Positions 43,084-51,259 of a DNA stretch of 64,000 nt are shown here, piece by piece; position 1 is the first letter of the stretch; every line of letters begins with the position of its first letter. The notes below the pieces were generated by a model. It was not told the origin of the DNA. It made no database searches and was given only the letters and a program-made list of their open reading frames with translations. The position numbers were made by a program, and so were the translations under genes. The stretch is from Maritimibacter sp. (GTDB lineage Bacteria > Pseudomonadota > Alphaproteobacteria > Rhodobacterales > Rhodobacteraceae), in the NCBI GenBank assembly GCA_002701395.1, contig NZVC01000044.1, positions 1-64,000 of the forward strand. Direction: 5' to 3'.

Positions 43084-44301
43084 TCAGCCGACGCAGTTGA
43101 AGCCCGGACCATAGGGGTAGCCCGTGATATTTTCGGCCCCGTCTTCCGTAACGACAAGGATGTCGTGTTCGCGATAGCCGCCCGCGCCGGGCTGGCCGTC
43201 GGGGATTGTCAGCATCGGCTCCATCGACACGACCATGCCCGGCTGAAGCACGGTGTCGATGTCTTCGCGCAGTTCCAGCCCGGCCTCGCGCCCGTAATAG
43301 TGGGACAAGATGCCGAAGGAATGGCCGTAACCGAAGCTTCTGTATTGCAGCAGGTCGCGCTCGGCGAAGAACGCGTTGATTTGCGCCGTGATGCCCGAAC
43401 AGGTGGCACCCGGCCGGATCAGCGACAGCCCAAGTTCATGAGCCCCGACATTGGCGTTCCACATCTCAAGCGAAGCGTCGTCGGGCTCGCCCACGAACAG
43501 CGTGCGTTCCAGCGCGGTGTAATAGCCCGAGATCATCGGGAAGGCGTTCAGCGACAGGATATCGCCTCGCTGCAACCGGCGCGCGGTGACCGGGTTGTGG
43601 GCGCCATCGGTGTTCAGCCCCGACTGGAACCAGACCCATGTGTCGCGATACTCGGCATCGGGGAAGCGGCTGGCGATCTCCAGTTCCATCGCGTCCCGCC
43701 CCGCCATTGCCACGTCGATCTCGCGCGTGCCTTCTCGGATCGCATCGCGGATGGCATAGCCGCCCACGTCCGCCACGGCGGCCCCGGCGCGGATCAGGTC
43801 GATCTCGGCGGGCGATTTCATCATCCGCTGGCGCATCGTTGCCGGGGCGATGTCGACCATCTCGGACGGCGACAGGAAGGCGGTCATCGCCGTTTGCGCG
43901 GCAAGCGTCATGTGATCGCCTTCGATCCCGACGCGCCGCCCTTCGCCCGCAACGCTGCGGATCGCGCGCCAGTAATTGTCGCGTGCCCAGTCGGTGTAGG
44001 TTATGTTGTCGCCGTGGCACCTCCGCCACGGCTGCCCCGCGTCGATCCCCGCCGAGATGGTCACGGACTCGGTCGCGGTCACCACGAGGCCGTAGGGCCG
44101 GCCGAAGCTGCAATACAGAAAGCCCGAGTAATAGGCGATGTTCTGCATCGAGGTCAGCACGGCAACCTCGACACCGGCCTCGGCCATCGCGGCCCGCAAC
44201 CCGGTCAGCCGGGCGTCGTACTCGTCGGACGAAAACGGCAGCGGAACCTTGTCGCCGCCATTGTGAAAACGGAAGAATTCCGGACGTTCGGTCATTGTCA
44301 T
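43084..44301 (-). CDS. Creatinase (creatine amidinohydrolase)
   Basis: A 405-residue enzyme hydrolysing creatine to sarcosine and urea. The match to the known Pseudomonas creatinase is strong along the whole length, with shared blocks YYSGFLYCSFGRPYGLVV, INTDGAHNPVT-type (228-238), ERTLFVG and YGREAGLELREDIDTVL. The catalytic base corresponds to His235. Glu265, Glu361 and the substrate arginines Arg68 and Arg338 are kept, so it is creatinase rather than a metal-dependent prolidase of the same fold. The start at 44301 (MTMTERP) has AGGAGA upstream. No creatininase or sarcosine oxidase lies nearby. Confidence 0.92.
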   Translation of the reverse strand: MTMTERPEFFRFHNGGDKVPLPFSSDEYDARLTGLRAAMAEAGVEVAVLTSMQNIAYYSGFLYCSFGRPYGLVVTATESVTISAGIDAGQPWRRCHGDNITYTDWARDNYWRAIRSVAGEGRRVGIEGDHMTLAAQTAMTAFLSPSEMVDIAPATMRQRMMKSPAEIDLIRAGAAVADVGGYAIRDAIREGTREIDVAMAGRDAMELEIASRFPDAEYRDTWVWFQSGLNTDGAHNPVTARRLQRGDILSLNAFPMISGYYTALERTLFVGEPDDASLEMWNANVGAHELGLSLIRPGATCSGITAQINAFFAERDLLQYRSFGYGHSFGILSHYYGREAGLELREDIDTVLQPGMVVSMEPMLTIPDGQPGAGGYREHDILVVTEDGAENITGYPYGPGFNCVG

Positions 44302-44500
44302 TCGATCTCCTGAACAAGCCCCGACCGCCAAGCCGGGGATCATCGGGTTCCCGGCGTACAGGACACTGCTGTGGAAGATCGCCGAAGACGCCATCTTCGG
44401 GATGCGCGGATCTTGCCCCCGGGCATGACAAGGGGCAAGCCCCCTTGCGCGCAGGCGCGGCCCGCCCCAGTCTGACCGCCAGCGAAACGGGAGAACAGGC

Positions 44501-45241
44501 ATGCGACTGGACGGCAAGACGGCGATCGTCACCGGCGGCGGTTCCGGCTTTGGCGCGGGGATCGTGCGCAAGTTCAAGGCCGAGGGCGCGCAGGTCATGG
44601 TGGCGGACATCGACACCGAGGCGGCACAGGGCATGGCGGCCGAGGTCGGCGGCGTTGCCTGCACCGTCGACGTGGCGGACGGCGCAAGCGTCGCCGCGAT
44701 GGCACGCGTGGCGCTTCAGGTTTGGGGCCACGTCGACATTCTGGTCAACAACGCGGGCATCACACACTTGCCGACCCCGATGGAGGCCGTCCCCGAGGAC
44801 CTGTTCGACCGCGTGTTGGCGGTGAATGCGAAATCCGTCTACCTCACCGCGCGCGAACTGGTGCCGCATATGAAATCGCGCGGCGCCGGGGCCATTCTCA
44901 ACCTTGCCTCCACCGCCGGGCTGTCGCCCCGCCCGAACCTCAGCTGGTACAACGCGTCGAAGGGCTGGATGATCACCGCCACCAAATCGATGGCCGTGGA
45001 ACTGGCGCCCGCCGGGGTGCGGGTCAACGCGCTGTGCCCCGTCGCCGGAGAGACGCCGCTGCTGAAAAGCTTCATGGGGCAGGACACCCCGGAAATGCGG
45101 GCGAAGTTCCTGTCGACCATCCCGATTGGCCGCTTCTCGACCCCGGAAGACATGGGCAACGCCGCCTGCTTCTTGTGCTCGGACGAGGCGTCGATGGTTA
45201 CCGGCGTCGCGATGGAAGTCGACGGCGGACGCTGTATCTGA
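44501..45241 (+). CDS. Short-chain dehydrogenase/reductase
   Basis: A 246-residue SDR. Cofactor loop TGGGSGFG (11-18), NNAG (83-86), catalytic Ser137, Tyr150 and Lys154 (YNASK) are in place. Asp36-Ile-Asp after the second strand indicates NAD preference. It resembles 3-oxoacyl reductase/glucose dehydrogenase-type SDRs with a VDGGRCI end. It is divergent from creatinase and 72 bases upstream of the P1 hydrolase gene, and may be cotranscribed with it. Substrate unknown. Confidence 0.88.
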   Translation: MRLDGKTAIVTGGGSGFGAGIVRKFKAEGAQVMVADIDTEAAQGMAAEVGGVACTVDVADGASVAAMARVALQVWGHVDILVNNAGITHLPTPMEAVPEDLFDRVLAVNAKSVYLTARELVPHMKSRGAGAILNLASTAGLSPRPNLSWYNASKGWMITATKSMAVELAPAGVRVNALCPVAGETPLLKSFMGQDTPEMRAKFLSTIPIGRFSTPEDMGNAACFLCSDEASMVTGVAMEVDGGRCI

Positions 45242-45313
45242 CCCCGGCGGCACGCTTTCCCCTGCTGGGGGTTTGCGCATAGGCCATACAAGACAAGCTG
45301 CGGAGACTGCTGC

Positions 45314-46303
45314 ATGAAACCCGGCCCCCTTAACCTGATCACCGACGTCGCGGGCCTTGTGGTCGGCAACGCCGAGGATCATGCGGTCAAGACCGGAACC
45401 ACCGTTCTGACGTCCAAGCAGCCCTTCACGGCGGCGGTTCATGTCATGGGCGGGGCGCCCGGCACGCGCGAGACGGATCTTCTGGCCCCGGACCGAACGG
45501 TGCAGCAGGTCCATGCGCTGGTTCTGTCGGGCGGGTCCGCGCTGGGACTGTCGGCGGCGTCCGGCGTGGCCGACGCGATGCGATCGCGCGGCCAAGGGCT
45601 TGATGTCGCCGGGCAAATCGTGCCGATCGTCCCGGCGGCCATCGTGTTTGATCTTGTGAACGGCGGCGACAAGGACTGGTCCGTGAACCCCTATCCCGCG
45701 CTTGGCGAGGCCGCGCTGTCCGCAGCTTCTGACACCTTCGACCTTGGGACGGCGGGGGCCGGGACCGGCGCCACCACCGCGGGGCTGAAGGGCGGGCTTG
45801 GCTCGGCCTCGGTCGTGCTGCCGTCCGGTGTGACGGTCGGGGCGCTTGTGGTGGTCAATGCCCTTGGCAGCGCCACGGTGGACGACGGTCCGCATTTCTG
45901 GGCCGCCCCGTTCGAACTGGGCGACGAATTCGGCGGACGGGGGCCGGCCGCCGCATACGATCCGCTGCCGTTCGCCACCAAGCACGGGCTGCGCAACGCT
46001 GCCACGACCATCGCCATCGTCGCCACCGACGCCGCGCTGGATCAGGCGCAGGCGACCCGGGTGGCCACCGCCGCGCATGACGGCATAGCCCGGGCGCTGG
46101 TGCCAAGCCACACCCCGTCGGACGGCGATCTGGTGTTCGCGGCGGCGACCGGCGCACGCGCGCTTGCCGACCCGGCGAGCGACCTGCTGGAGATCGGGCA
46201 CGCGGCCGCGCTGTGCCTGTCCCGCGCCATCGCGCGCGGCGTCTTTCACGCGACCGGCGCAAAGGCCGACCCCTTCCCAACGTGGCAGGACCGCTTCGCT
46301 TGA
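45314..46303 (+). CDS. P1 (DmpA/NylC) family N-terminal-nucleophile hydrolase
   Basis: A 329-residue member of peptidase family P1, which includes aminopeptidase DmpA and the nylon-oligomer hydrolase NylC. These proteins cleave themselves and use the new N-terminal Ser/Thr as nucleophile. Here the candidate is Thr231 or Thr232 in RNAATTIAIVATDA. Supporting motifs are ITDVAGLVVGNAED at the N-terminus, ETDLLAPDRTVQQVHALVLSGGSALGL (53-79) and GAGTGATTAGLKGGLGSAS. It probably hydrolyses an N-terminal amide, a beta-peptide or an omega-amino-acid oligomer. Confidence 0.88.
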   Translation: MKPGPLNLITDVAGLVVGNAEDHAVKTGTTVLTSKQPFTAAVHVMGGAPGTRETDLLAPDRTVQQVHALVLSGGSALGLSAASGVADAMRSRGQGLDVAGQIVPIVPAAIVFDLVNGGDKDWSVNPYPALGEAALSAASDTFDLGTAGAGTGATTAGLKGGLGSASVVLPSGVTVGALVVVNALGSATVDDGPHFWAAPFELGDEFGGRGPAAAYDPLPFATKHGLRNAATTIAIVATDAALDQAQATRVATAAHDGIARALVPSHTPSDGDLVFAAATGARALADPASDLLEIGHAAALCLSRAIARGVFHATGAKADPFPTWQDRFA

Positions 46304-46327
46304 CGGATCCGGCCTTGCCGAGCCGGG

Positions 46328-47122
46328 CTAGCCCCCGACCACCGCGCGGGTCAGGGCGCTGTCCTTCTTGGCCAGACCGTCGATCACGTCGAAATGGTGC
46401 CGACCCTCGTCGATGTACAGCGCGCTTCCCGGCCACGCGTCGGCCAGCCAGCGCGCCTGATCCAGGAACGCAGGCCGCTCGGCACCGCCGACCCAGATGA
46501 TCGTTTCCGTATCCCGCAGCGTGTGGATCAGCGCCGGGCTTTCCGACGCCGCCTCTTCCCGGCGCAGCCGCAGGTCCCGGTTCATCTCGGTCTGCATCAG
46601 CGGGCGCAGGTCGGACAGCGGCGAGATCGGCACCACCCGTTCCAGACGCCGGCCAACCGCGTCCGGCAGCGCCACGTCCCGGCAGCGCATCCGCGCAGAC
46701 AGGTGTCCGCCGGCAGAGTGCCCCGTTACCACGATTGGCCCGTTCACTCGCGCCGCCGCTGCCGCGACCGCCGTCGCGATCTCGACCGTGATCTCGGAAA
46801 TCCACGCGTCGGGCGCCAGCGTGTAGGACGGCATCGCCACCGCCCATCCTTGCGCCAGCGGCCCCCCGGCAAGGTGCGACCACAAGGTCCGGTCGAACCG
46901 GCGCCAATATCCACCGTGAACGAAGACCACCAATCCTTTCGGTGTGCCCTCTGGGTGGAACAGGTCGAAAGCTTGCCGCGTCCCCGGCCCATAGCTGATG
47001 TCGCATTCCGCGCTGTCCCCCATCGTCTCGCGGAAGGCGCTGGCAAGTGCCGTCCACCGCGGAGGGTATTGCGCGGACCCGGGAATATAGGCCCCGTTCT
47101 CGTAGGCGTCTGTAAGGTTCAT
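46328..47122 (-). CDS. Alpha/beta hydrolase, arylformamidase-like
   Basis: A 264-residue serine hydrolase. The oxyanion-hole motif HGGYWRRFD (69-77) and nucleophile elbow GHSAGGHL, with the later GRHHFDVIDGL supplying the histidine, match the kynurenine formamidase (AFMID) and carboxylesterase group. It could open N-formylkynurenine or a similar amide or ester. It is convergent with the P1 hydrolase gene (24 bases apart) and divergent from the gabD-like gene. Confidence 0.85.
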   Translation of the reverse strand: MNLTDAYENGAYIPGSAQYPPRWTALASAFRETMGDSAECDISYGPGTRQAFDLFHPEGTPKGLVVFVHGGYWRRFDRTLWSHLAGGPLAQGWAVAMPSYTLAPDAWISEITVEIATAVAAAAARVNGPIVVTGHSAGGHLSARMRCRDVALPDAVGRRLERVVPISPLSDLRPLMQTEMNRDLRLRREEAASESPALIHTLRDTETIIWVGGAERPAFLDQARWLADAWPGSALYIDEGRHHFDVIDGLAKKDSALTRAVVGG

Positions 47123-47126
47123 GCTC

Positions 47127-47156
47127 TTGCCCCTCTTGTTAACTGCACTCTATAGC
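47127..47156 (+). promoter_or_regulatory. Candidate promoter of the gabD-like gene
   Basis: TTGCCC (four of six) and TATAGC (four of six) are separated by 18 bases and lie 45 bases before the ATG at 47202. It overlaps the start region of the divergent hydrolase. Confidence 0.35.
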
Positions 47157-47201
47157 CTTGGGAAAGCGTCACGCTAGCCAGACCTTCGAAAGGATCCCTT
47201 G

Positions 47202-48680
47202 ATGCTAGATTCAACCACCGATCTCTCCGGCCTGCTGAAGGATTCCTCTTTGCTGACCGGCAAGGCTTATGTCGCGGGCGAGTGGATCGACGCGGACGAT
47301 GGCAAGACCTTCGACGTGACCAACCCCGCCCGCGGGGACGTTCTGATCAAGGTCGCAGACCTGTCCCGCGCCGAGACCGCCCGCGCCATCGCGGCCGCCG
47401 AGACCGCGCAGAAGGAATGGGCGAAGCGCACCGCAAAGGATCGTTCGAACCTGATGCGCGCATGGTTCGACCTGATCGTCGAGAATGCCGATGACCTTGG
47501 CACCATCCTGACCGCCGAACAGGGCAAGCCCCTGCCCGAGGCGAAGGGAGAAATCATGTACGGCGCGTCCTTCATCGAGTGGTTCTCGGAAGAAGCACGC
47601 CGCGTCTATGGCGAGACGATTCCCGGCCACCAGCCCGACAAGCGGCTGACGGTCATCAAGCAGCCGATCGGCGTCTGCGCCGCCATCACCCCGTGGAACT
47701 TCCCGAACGCGATGATCACCCGCAAGGTCGGCCCGGCGCTGGCGGCGGGCTGTGCCATGGTCGTTCGCCCGCCGTCGCAAACGCCGCTGTCGGCACTGGC
47801 GCTGGCGGTGCTGGCGGAACGTGCCGGGCTGCCGAAGGGCCTGCTGTCGGTGATCCCGTCCGAAGCGGCGTCCGACATCGGCAAGGAGTTCTGCGAGAAC
47901 CCCGTCGTGCGCAAGCTGTCCTTCACCGGCTCGACCGAGGTCGGGCGCATCCTGCTGCGGCAGGCTGCCGATCAGGTCATGAAGTGCTCGATGGAGCTGG
48001 GCGGCAACGCGCCCTTTATCGTGTTCGACGACGCCGACATCGACGCGGCGGTCGAGGGCGCGATGATGTGCAAGTTCCGCAACAACGGCCAGACCTGCGT
48101 CTGCGCCAACCGGATCTATGTGCAGGACGGCGTCTATGACACATTCGCGGAAAAGCTGGTCGAAGCGCTGAAACAGCGCAAAACCGGCGACGGGCTTGTC
48201 GAGGGCACCGATTTCGGGCCGTTGATCGACGAGAAAGCCGTCGCGAAGGTGAAAGAACACGTCGTCGATGCGTCGGAAAAGGGCGCGCGCGTGATCTACG
48301 GCGGCGCGCCGCATGACGCGGGCCCGCTGTTCTACGAACCCACCGTCATCACCGGCGCGGACACGTCGATGAAGTTCGCGACCGAGGAAACCTTCGGCCC
48401 CCTCGCCCCGCTGTTCCGTTTCAAGGACGAGGACGAGGTGATCGACATGGTGAACGACACGATCTTCGGGCTCGCGTCGTACTTCTACGCCAAGGACCTG
48501 TCCCGCGTGTACAAGGTGGCCGAGGCGCTGGAATACGGCATCGTCGGCGTGAACACCGGCATCATCTCGACCGAGGTCGCACCGTTCGGCGGCGTCAAGC
48601 AATCGGGACTTGGCCGCGAAGGGTCCAGCCACGGGATCGAGGACTATCTCGAGATGAAATACATCTGCATGAGCGTCTGA
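47202..48680 (+). CDS. gabD: NAD(P)-dependent succinate-semialdehyde dehydrogenase-type ALDH
   Basis: A 492-residue aldehyde dehydrogenase of the GabD group, oxidising succinate semialdehyde or a similar omega-aldehyde acid. Seen are ITPWNFPNAMITRK (cofactor), the catalytic Glu in ELGGNAPFIVFDDAD, the catalytic Cys in NNGQTCVCANR (two Cys, as in GabD) and TEETFGPLAPLF. One oddity is that the usual VxKPxxxTP block reads VVRPPSQTP, so the cofactor-binding Lys is Arg. The ATG at 47202 has AAAGGA seven bases upstream. It is monocistronic with a strong terminator. Confidence 0.92.
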   Translation: MLDSTTDLSGLLKDSSLLTGKAYVAGEWIDADDGKTFDVTNPARGDVLIKVADLSRAETARAIAAAETAQKEWAKRTAKDRSNLMRAWFDLIVENADDLGTILTAEQGKPLPEAKGEIMYGASFIEWFSEEARRVYGETIPGHQPDKRLTVIKQPIGVCAAITPWNFPNAMITRKVGPALAAGCAMVVRPPSQTPLSALALAVLAERAGLPKGLLSVIPSEAASDIGKEFCENPVVRKLSFTGSTEVGRILLRQAADQVMKCSMELGGNAPFIVFDDADIDAAVEGAMMCKFRNNGQTCVCANRIYVQDGVYDTFAEKLVEALKQRKTGDGLVEGTDFGPLIDEKAVAKVKEHVVDASEKGARVIYGGAPHDAGPLFYEPTVITGADTSMKFATEETFGPLAPLFRFKDEDEVIDMVNDTIFGLASYFYAKDLSRVYKVAEALEYGIVGVNTGIISTEVAPFGGVKQSGLGREGSSHGIEDYLEMKYICMSV

Positions 48681-48690
48681 CGCCCAAACC

Positions 48691-48720
48691 GGAAAAGCGG
48701 CTTAGTGCAGCCGCTTTTCC
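48691..48720. terminator. Bidirectional terminator between the gabD-like and sulfotransferase-like genes
   Basis: A perfect 11-bp stem (48691-48701 / 48710-48720) is followed by TTTTC on the plus strand and flanked by its own A/T bases on the other side. The stop codon of the convergent gene (48702-48704) lies in the loop, so one arm of the terminator is coding sequence. Confidence 0.88.
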
Positions 48721-49835
48721 TTTTCTGCGTCACCGGCACGAATGCGGCCCGTAAGACGCTGCAGCCGCGAGGTGAAGCGACGGTGCTGCTGGTCGAGTTC
48801 GACGAACTTCGCCATCCGTTCAAGCAGCGTCTGCACACGGTCCAGTTCGTCCTGCGCCTGCACGGGCTGGTCCCGGTCCAGCATCATCCGCGCTTTCAGC
48901 AGCGCGACCTCTGTCCGAAGGACAAGGTTCGCCCGCTGCGTGTCCCCGATAGCGCGGCCCAGAACTTCACCGGCCACGGCGATCTGTTCGGCGTCGAGTT
49001 CCTGCACCGGCCAGCGGCGAGGCCGCTTCACGTAGTTGATGCGGTACGCCTCTTCCACCGGGATCAGCGCATTCACCGCATCTATGTCGGCCCGCAGGCG
49101 TTCGATCATCGCTTCCTGCACCTCGACGGTCGGAAAATGCCGGTCGGGGGTCACTTCGGGCAGTCGGTCGGCCAGCGCCTCTCCAAGCGCGGCCGCGCCG
49201 CCTCGTACCTTGCCGTTGACCGCGCGCAAAAGCGCCAGTTCGCCCCGCGTCATCGCCCGGTTCACCACCCCGCGTCCGGGGTCCGTGAAGAAACCCGGCT
49301 TCTTGCCAAGAAACCGGGCCAGCCTGCCGCGCAGGCTGTCCCGGTGGCGGTCGTAGTTCAGCACCGTCCACTCGACATCGGGCAGCCCAAGATCGGTTTC
49401 CAGCAACTGCCGCGCCAGCGCCGGTTGCCGGAACCGCCGAAAGCCTTCGGCCGGATCATAGCTGGCGCCGCGCCGGCGGATCTCTTGCTGGTACATCGCC
49501 TCGGCATGGGCGACGGGGTCGCGGATGAACATCAGGATCTTGACGGCGCCGATGTCGTTTTTCTCGCAGATGCGGTGCAACCGAGAGCGGAACGCGACGT
49601 CCTGCATCAGGCCGGACAATCCGACATGGCTGAACAGGACCTTGTCGGCGTCGAAACGGTGGCCCGCTTCGCTGATCTTGGCCAGCCGCATCCCGTTGCC
49701 GACCACGGCGCTTTCGTCGCCGCCGGGATATTCGATCCCACCGGCCGCCAGAACGTCGGCAGAGCGGGCAAGAACCGACTGCAGGAAACCAGACCCTGTG
49801 CGCTCTTGTCCGATGTGCAGAAACAATTGCCGCAT
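48702..49835 (-). CDS. Sulfotransferase-like protein
   Basis: A 377-residue protein. The ATG at 49835 has GGGAG five bases upstream and gives MRQLFLHIGQERTGSGFLQS, a nucleotide-binding loop like the 5'-phosphosulfate site of sulfotransferases (HIGxxKTGTT, here with Gln-Glu-Arg). A second conserved element, ILMFIRDPVAHAEAMYQQEI, matches the 3'-phosphate-binding RDP(V)xxxxSxY region, though the usual Ser is Ala/Glu. The last 80 residues form a coiled coil. It probably acts on a surface polysaccharide or protein. It is divergent from the type II secretion operon. Confidence 0.72.
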   Translation of the reverse strand: MRQLFLHIGQERTGSGFLQSVLARSADVLAAGGIEYPGGDESAVVGNGMRLAKISEAGHRFDADKVLFSHVGLSGLMQDVAFRSRLHRICEKNDIGAVKILMFIRDPVAHAEAMYQQEIRRRGASYDPAEGFRRFRQPALARQLLETDLGLPDVEWTVLNYDRHRDSLRGRLARFLGKKPGFFTDPGRGVVNRAMTRGELALLRAVNGKVRGGAAALGEALADRLPEVTPDRHFPTVEVQEAMIERLRADIDAVNALIPVEEAYRINYVKRPRRWPVQELDAEQIAVAGEVLGRAIGDTQRANLVLRTEVALLKARMMLDRDQPVQAQDELDRVQTLLERMAKFVELDQQHRRFTSRLQRLTGRIRAGDAEKEKRLH

Positions 49836-50004
49836 GAATACTCCCTGTTCGGTCACCCTAGCCGCAGATTGCCCGATGCCAAACGAAATTGTCAGGTCGG
49901 GCATCCCTGACCTTTTTGGGCGTTCGGGGGGCGCCTTGGTCGTTGAGGCCCCGTACCTTACTTGCTAGGTCTCGAAGACAATACTGTTTCCGGGACGCTG
50001 CAAC

Positions 50005-50460
50005 ATGGACCACCCCGCCACTGCACCTGACGCGGACCGCGAGGACGCGGGATTCTCGCTGCTTGAACTGATGGTGGTCGTGGTGATCCTGTCGATCCTT
50101 GCGCTGGTGATCGTGCCCCGGGTGATCAACCGCCCGGATCAGGCCCGCGTCGTGCGGGTCCAGACGGACCTTGCGGCGCTGGAAAGCGCGGTGAACCTCT
50201 ACAAGCTGGACAACTTCCGCTACCCCACCACCGAACAGGGCCTAGAGGCTCTGGTGACGCGCCCCTCTGGCGAACCGGCCCCGGCCAATTGGTCCGACGG
50301 CGGTTATATCGAGCGTCTGCCGAAAGACCCGTGGGGCAACGACTATCAGTACCTGTCGCCGGGCGTGCATGGAGAATTCGACATCTTCACCTTCGGTGCG
50401 GACGGCACGCAGGGGGGCGACGGGCCGGATGCGGACATCGGGACATGGAACCGCGAGTGA
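50005..50460 (+). CDS. gspG: Type II secretion major pseudopilin GspG
   Basis: The 151-residue major pseudopilin. The prepilin peptidase site is Gly16/Phe17 in DAGFSLLELMVVVVIL, with the +5 Glu kept. The signature LYKLDNFRYPTTEQGLEALV and the C-terminal PWGNDYQYLSPG with the calcium-binding loop follow. It polymerises into the periplasmic pseudopilus. It is the first gene of the operon, preceded by a 169-base spacer shared with the divergent sulfotransferase-like gene. Confidence 0.96.
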   Translation: MDHPATAPDADREDAGFSLLELMVVVVILSILALVIVPRVINRPDQARVVRVQTDLAALESAVNLYKLDNFRYPTTEQGLEALVTRPSGEPAPANWSDGGYIERLPKDPWGNDYQYLSPGVHGEFDIFTFGADGTQGGDGPDADIGTWNRE

Positions 50461-50885
50461 CGCCCGGCGACCGGGGCTTTACCCTGGTCGAACTGGTCGT
50501 CGTGGTGGCGATCCTGTCCGTGCTGACCCTGACCGTCACCCTTGGCACCAACCGCCCCCGCATGGCGCGCGGCCAAGACTGGAGCCGTTTCGCCACGCTG
50601 CATGACAGCCTGCGCGAACAGGCGGTGCTGGGTCGGCAGGTGCTGGGGCTGGAACTGAACGACAGCGGCTTTCGCCGGATGCGCCGCGTCGATGGCGTCT
50701 GGCAGGCGGACGGAACCGGTGGCGACTGGCAAGGCCCGGTGCGCATTCAGCGCCCCTTCGAACCCGGCGCCGTCGTCACCTTCCTTCCCGATGGCCGTAG
50801 CACTCCCGTCTCTGTGCGGTTCGGCAGTGCCGACGGGATGCGCAGTTGCGAGGCCGACGGCTGGAGCGCGCTGGAATGCGGCTGA
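50457..50885 (+). CDS. gspH: Type II secretion minor pseudopilin GspH
   Basis: A 142-residue minor pseudopilin. The GTG at 50457 overlaps the gspG stop codon (GTGA); an ATG four codons upstream is the alternative. The leader is very short before the cleavage site Gly/Phe in GDRGFTLVELVVVVAILSV, with the +5 Glu present. The rest is a typical GspH beta domain ending in a Cys pair (SCEADGWSALECG) that could form a disulfide. Confidence 0.88.
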   Translation: MTPGDRGFTLVELVVVVAILSVLTLTVTLGTNRPRMARGQDWSRFATLHDSLREQAVLGRQVLGLELNDSGFRRMRRVDGVWQADGTGGDWQGPVRIQRPFEPGAVVTFLPDGRSTPVSVRFGSADGMRSCEADGWSALECG

Positions 50886-51259
50886 GACGCGAAGATCACG
50901 ATACGGGCCTTAGCCTGATCGAGGTGGCGATCGCCGTGCTGATCCTGTCGATCGGCGTCGCCGCGGGCTTTCGCGGGCTGGGGCAGGCCAGCCGGGTGAT
51001 CGGCGAGGAGACCCCGCGCCTGATGGCCCGGCACGCCGCCCTGAACCGCGCCGAAGAACTTCGGCTGCTGGGCATGGCGGCGGGCAGCGCATTGCCGGAC
51101 GTGGTAGCGATGGGCCCGTGGGACTGGCGGATCGAAGTGACTGGAACCGCCACCGCCGGCGGCTTCGTCGAGGCGACGGTCACCGCCAGCGCGGACGGGC
51201 TTCCCGGCGCTTCGGTGGTCACCTACGTGCTGCCCGAGACGCCAGAGGCCAAGCAATGA
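50876..51259 (+). CDS. gspI: Type II secretion minor pseudopilin GspI
   Basis: A 127-residue minor pseudopilin that forms the pilus tip with GspJ and GspK. The ATG at 50876 overlaps the end of gspH by ten bases. The cleavage site is Gly/Leu in DTGLSLIEVAIAVLILSIG, with Glu at +5. The WDWRIEVTGTA segment is typical of the GspI C-terminal domain. Confidence 0.9.
   Translation: MRLRREDHDTGLSLIEVAIAVLILSIGVAAGFRGLGQASRVIGEETPRLMARHAALNRAEELRLLGMAAGSALPDVVAMGPWDWRIEVTGTATAGGFVEATVTASADGLPGASVVTYVLPETPEAKQ

Noticed and set aside
43466-46249. Minus-strand 927-codon open frame across creatinase, SDR and P1 hydrolase
   Set aside because: It overlaps three clear genes in other frames and has Arg/Gly/Ala-rich composition with no domain.
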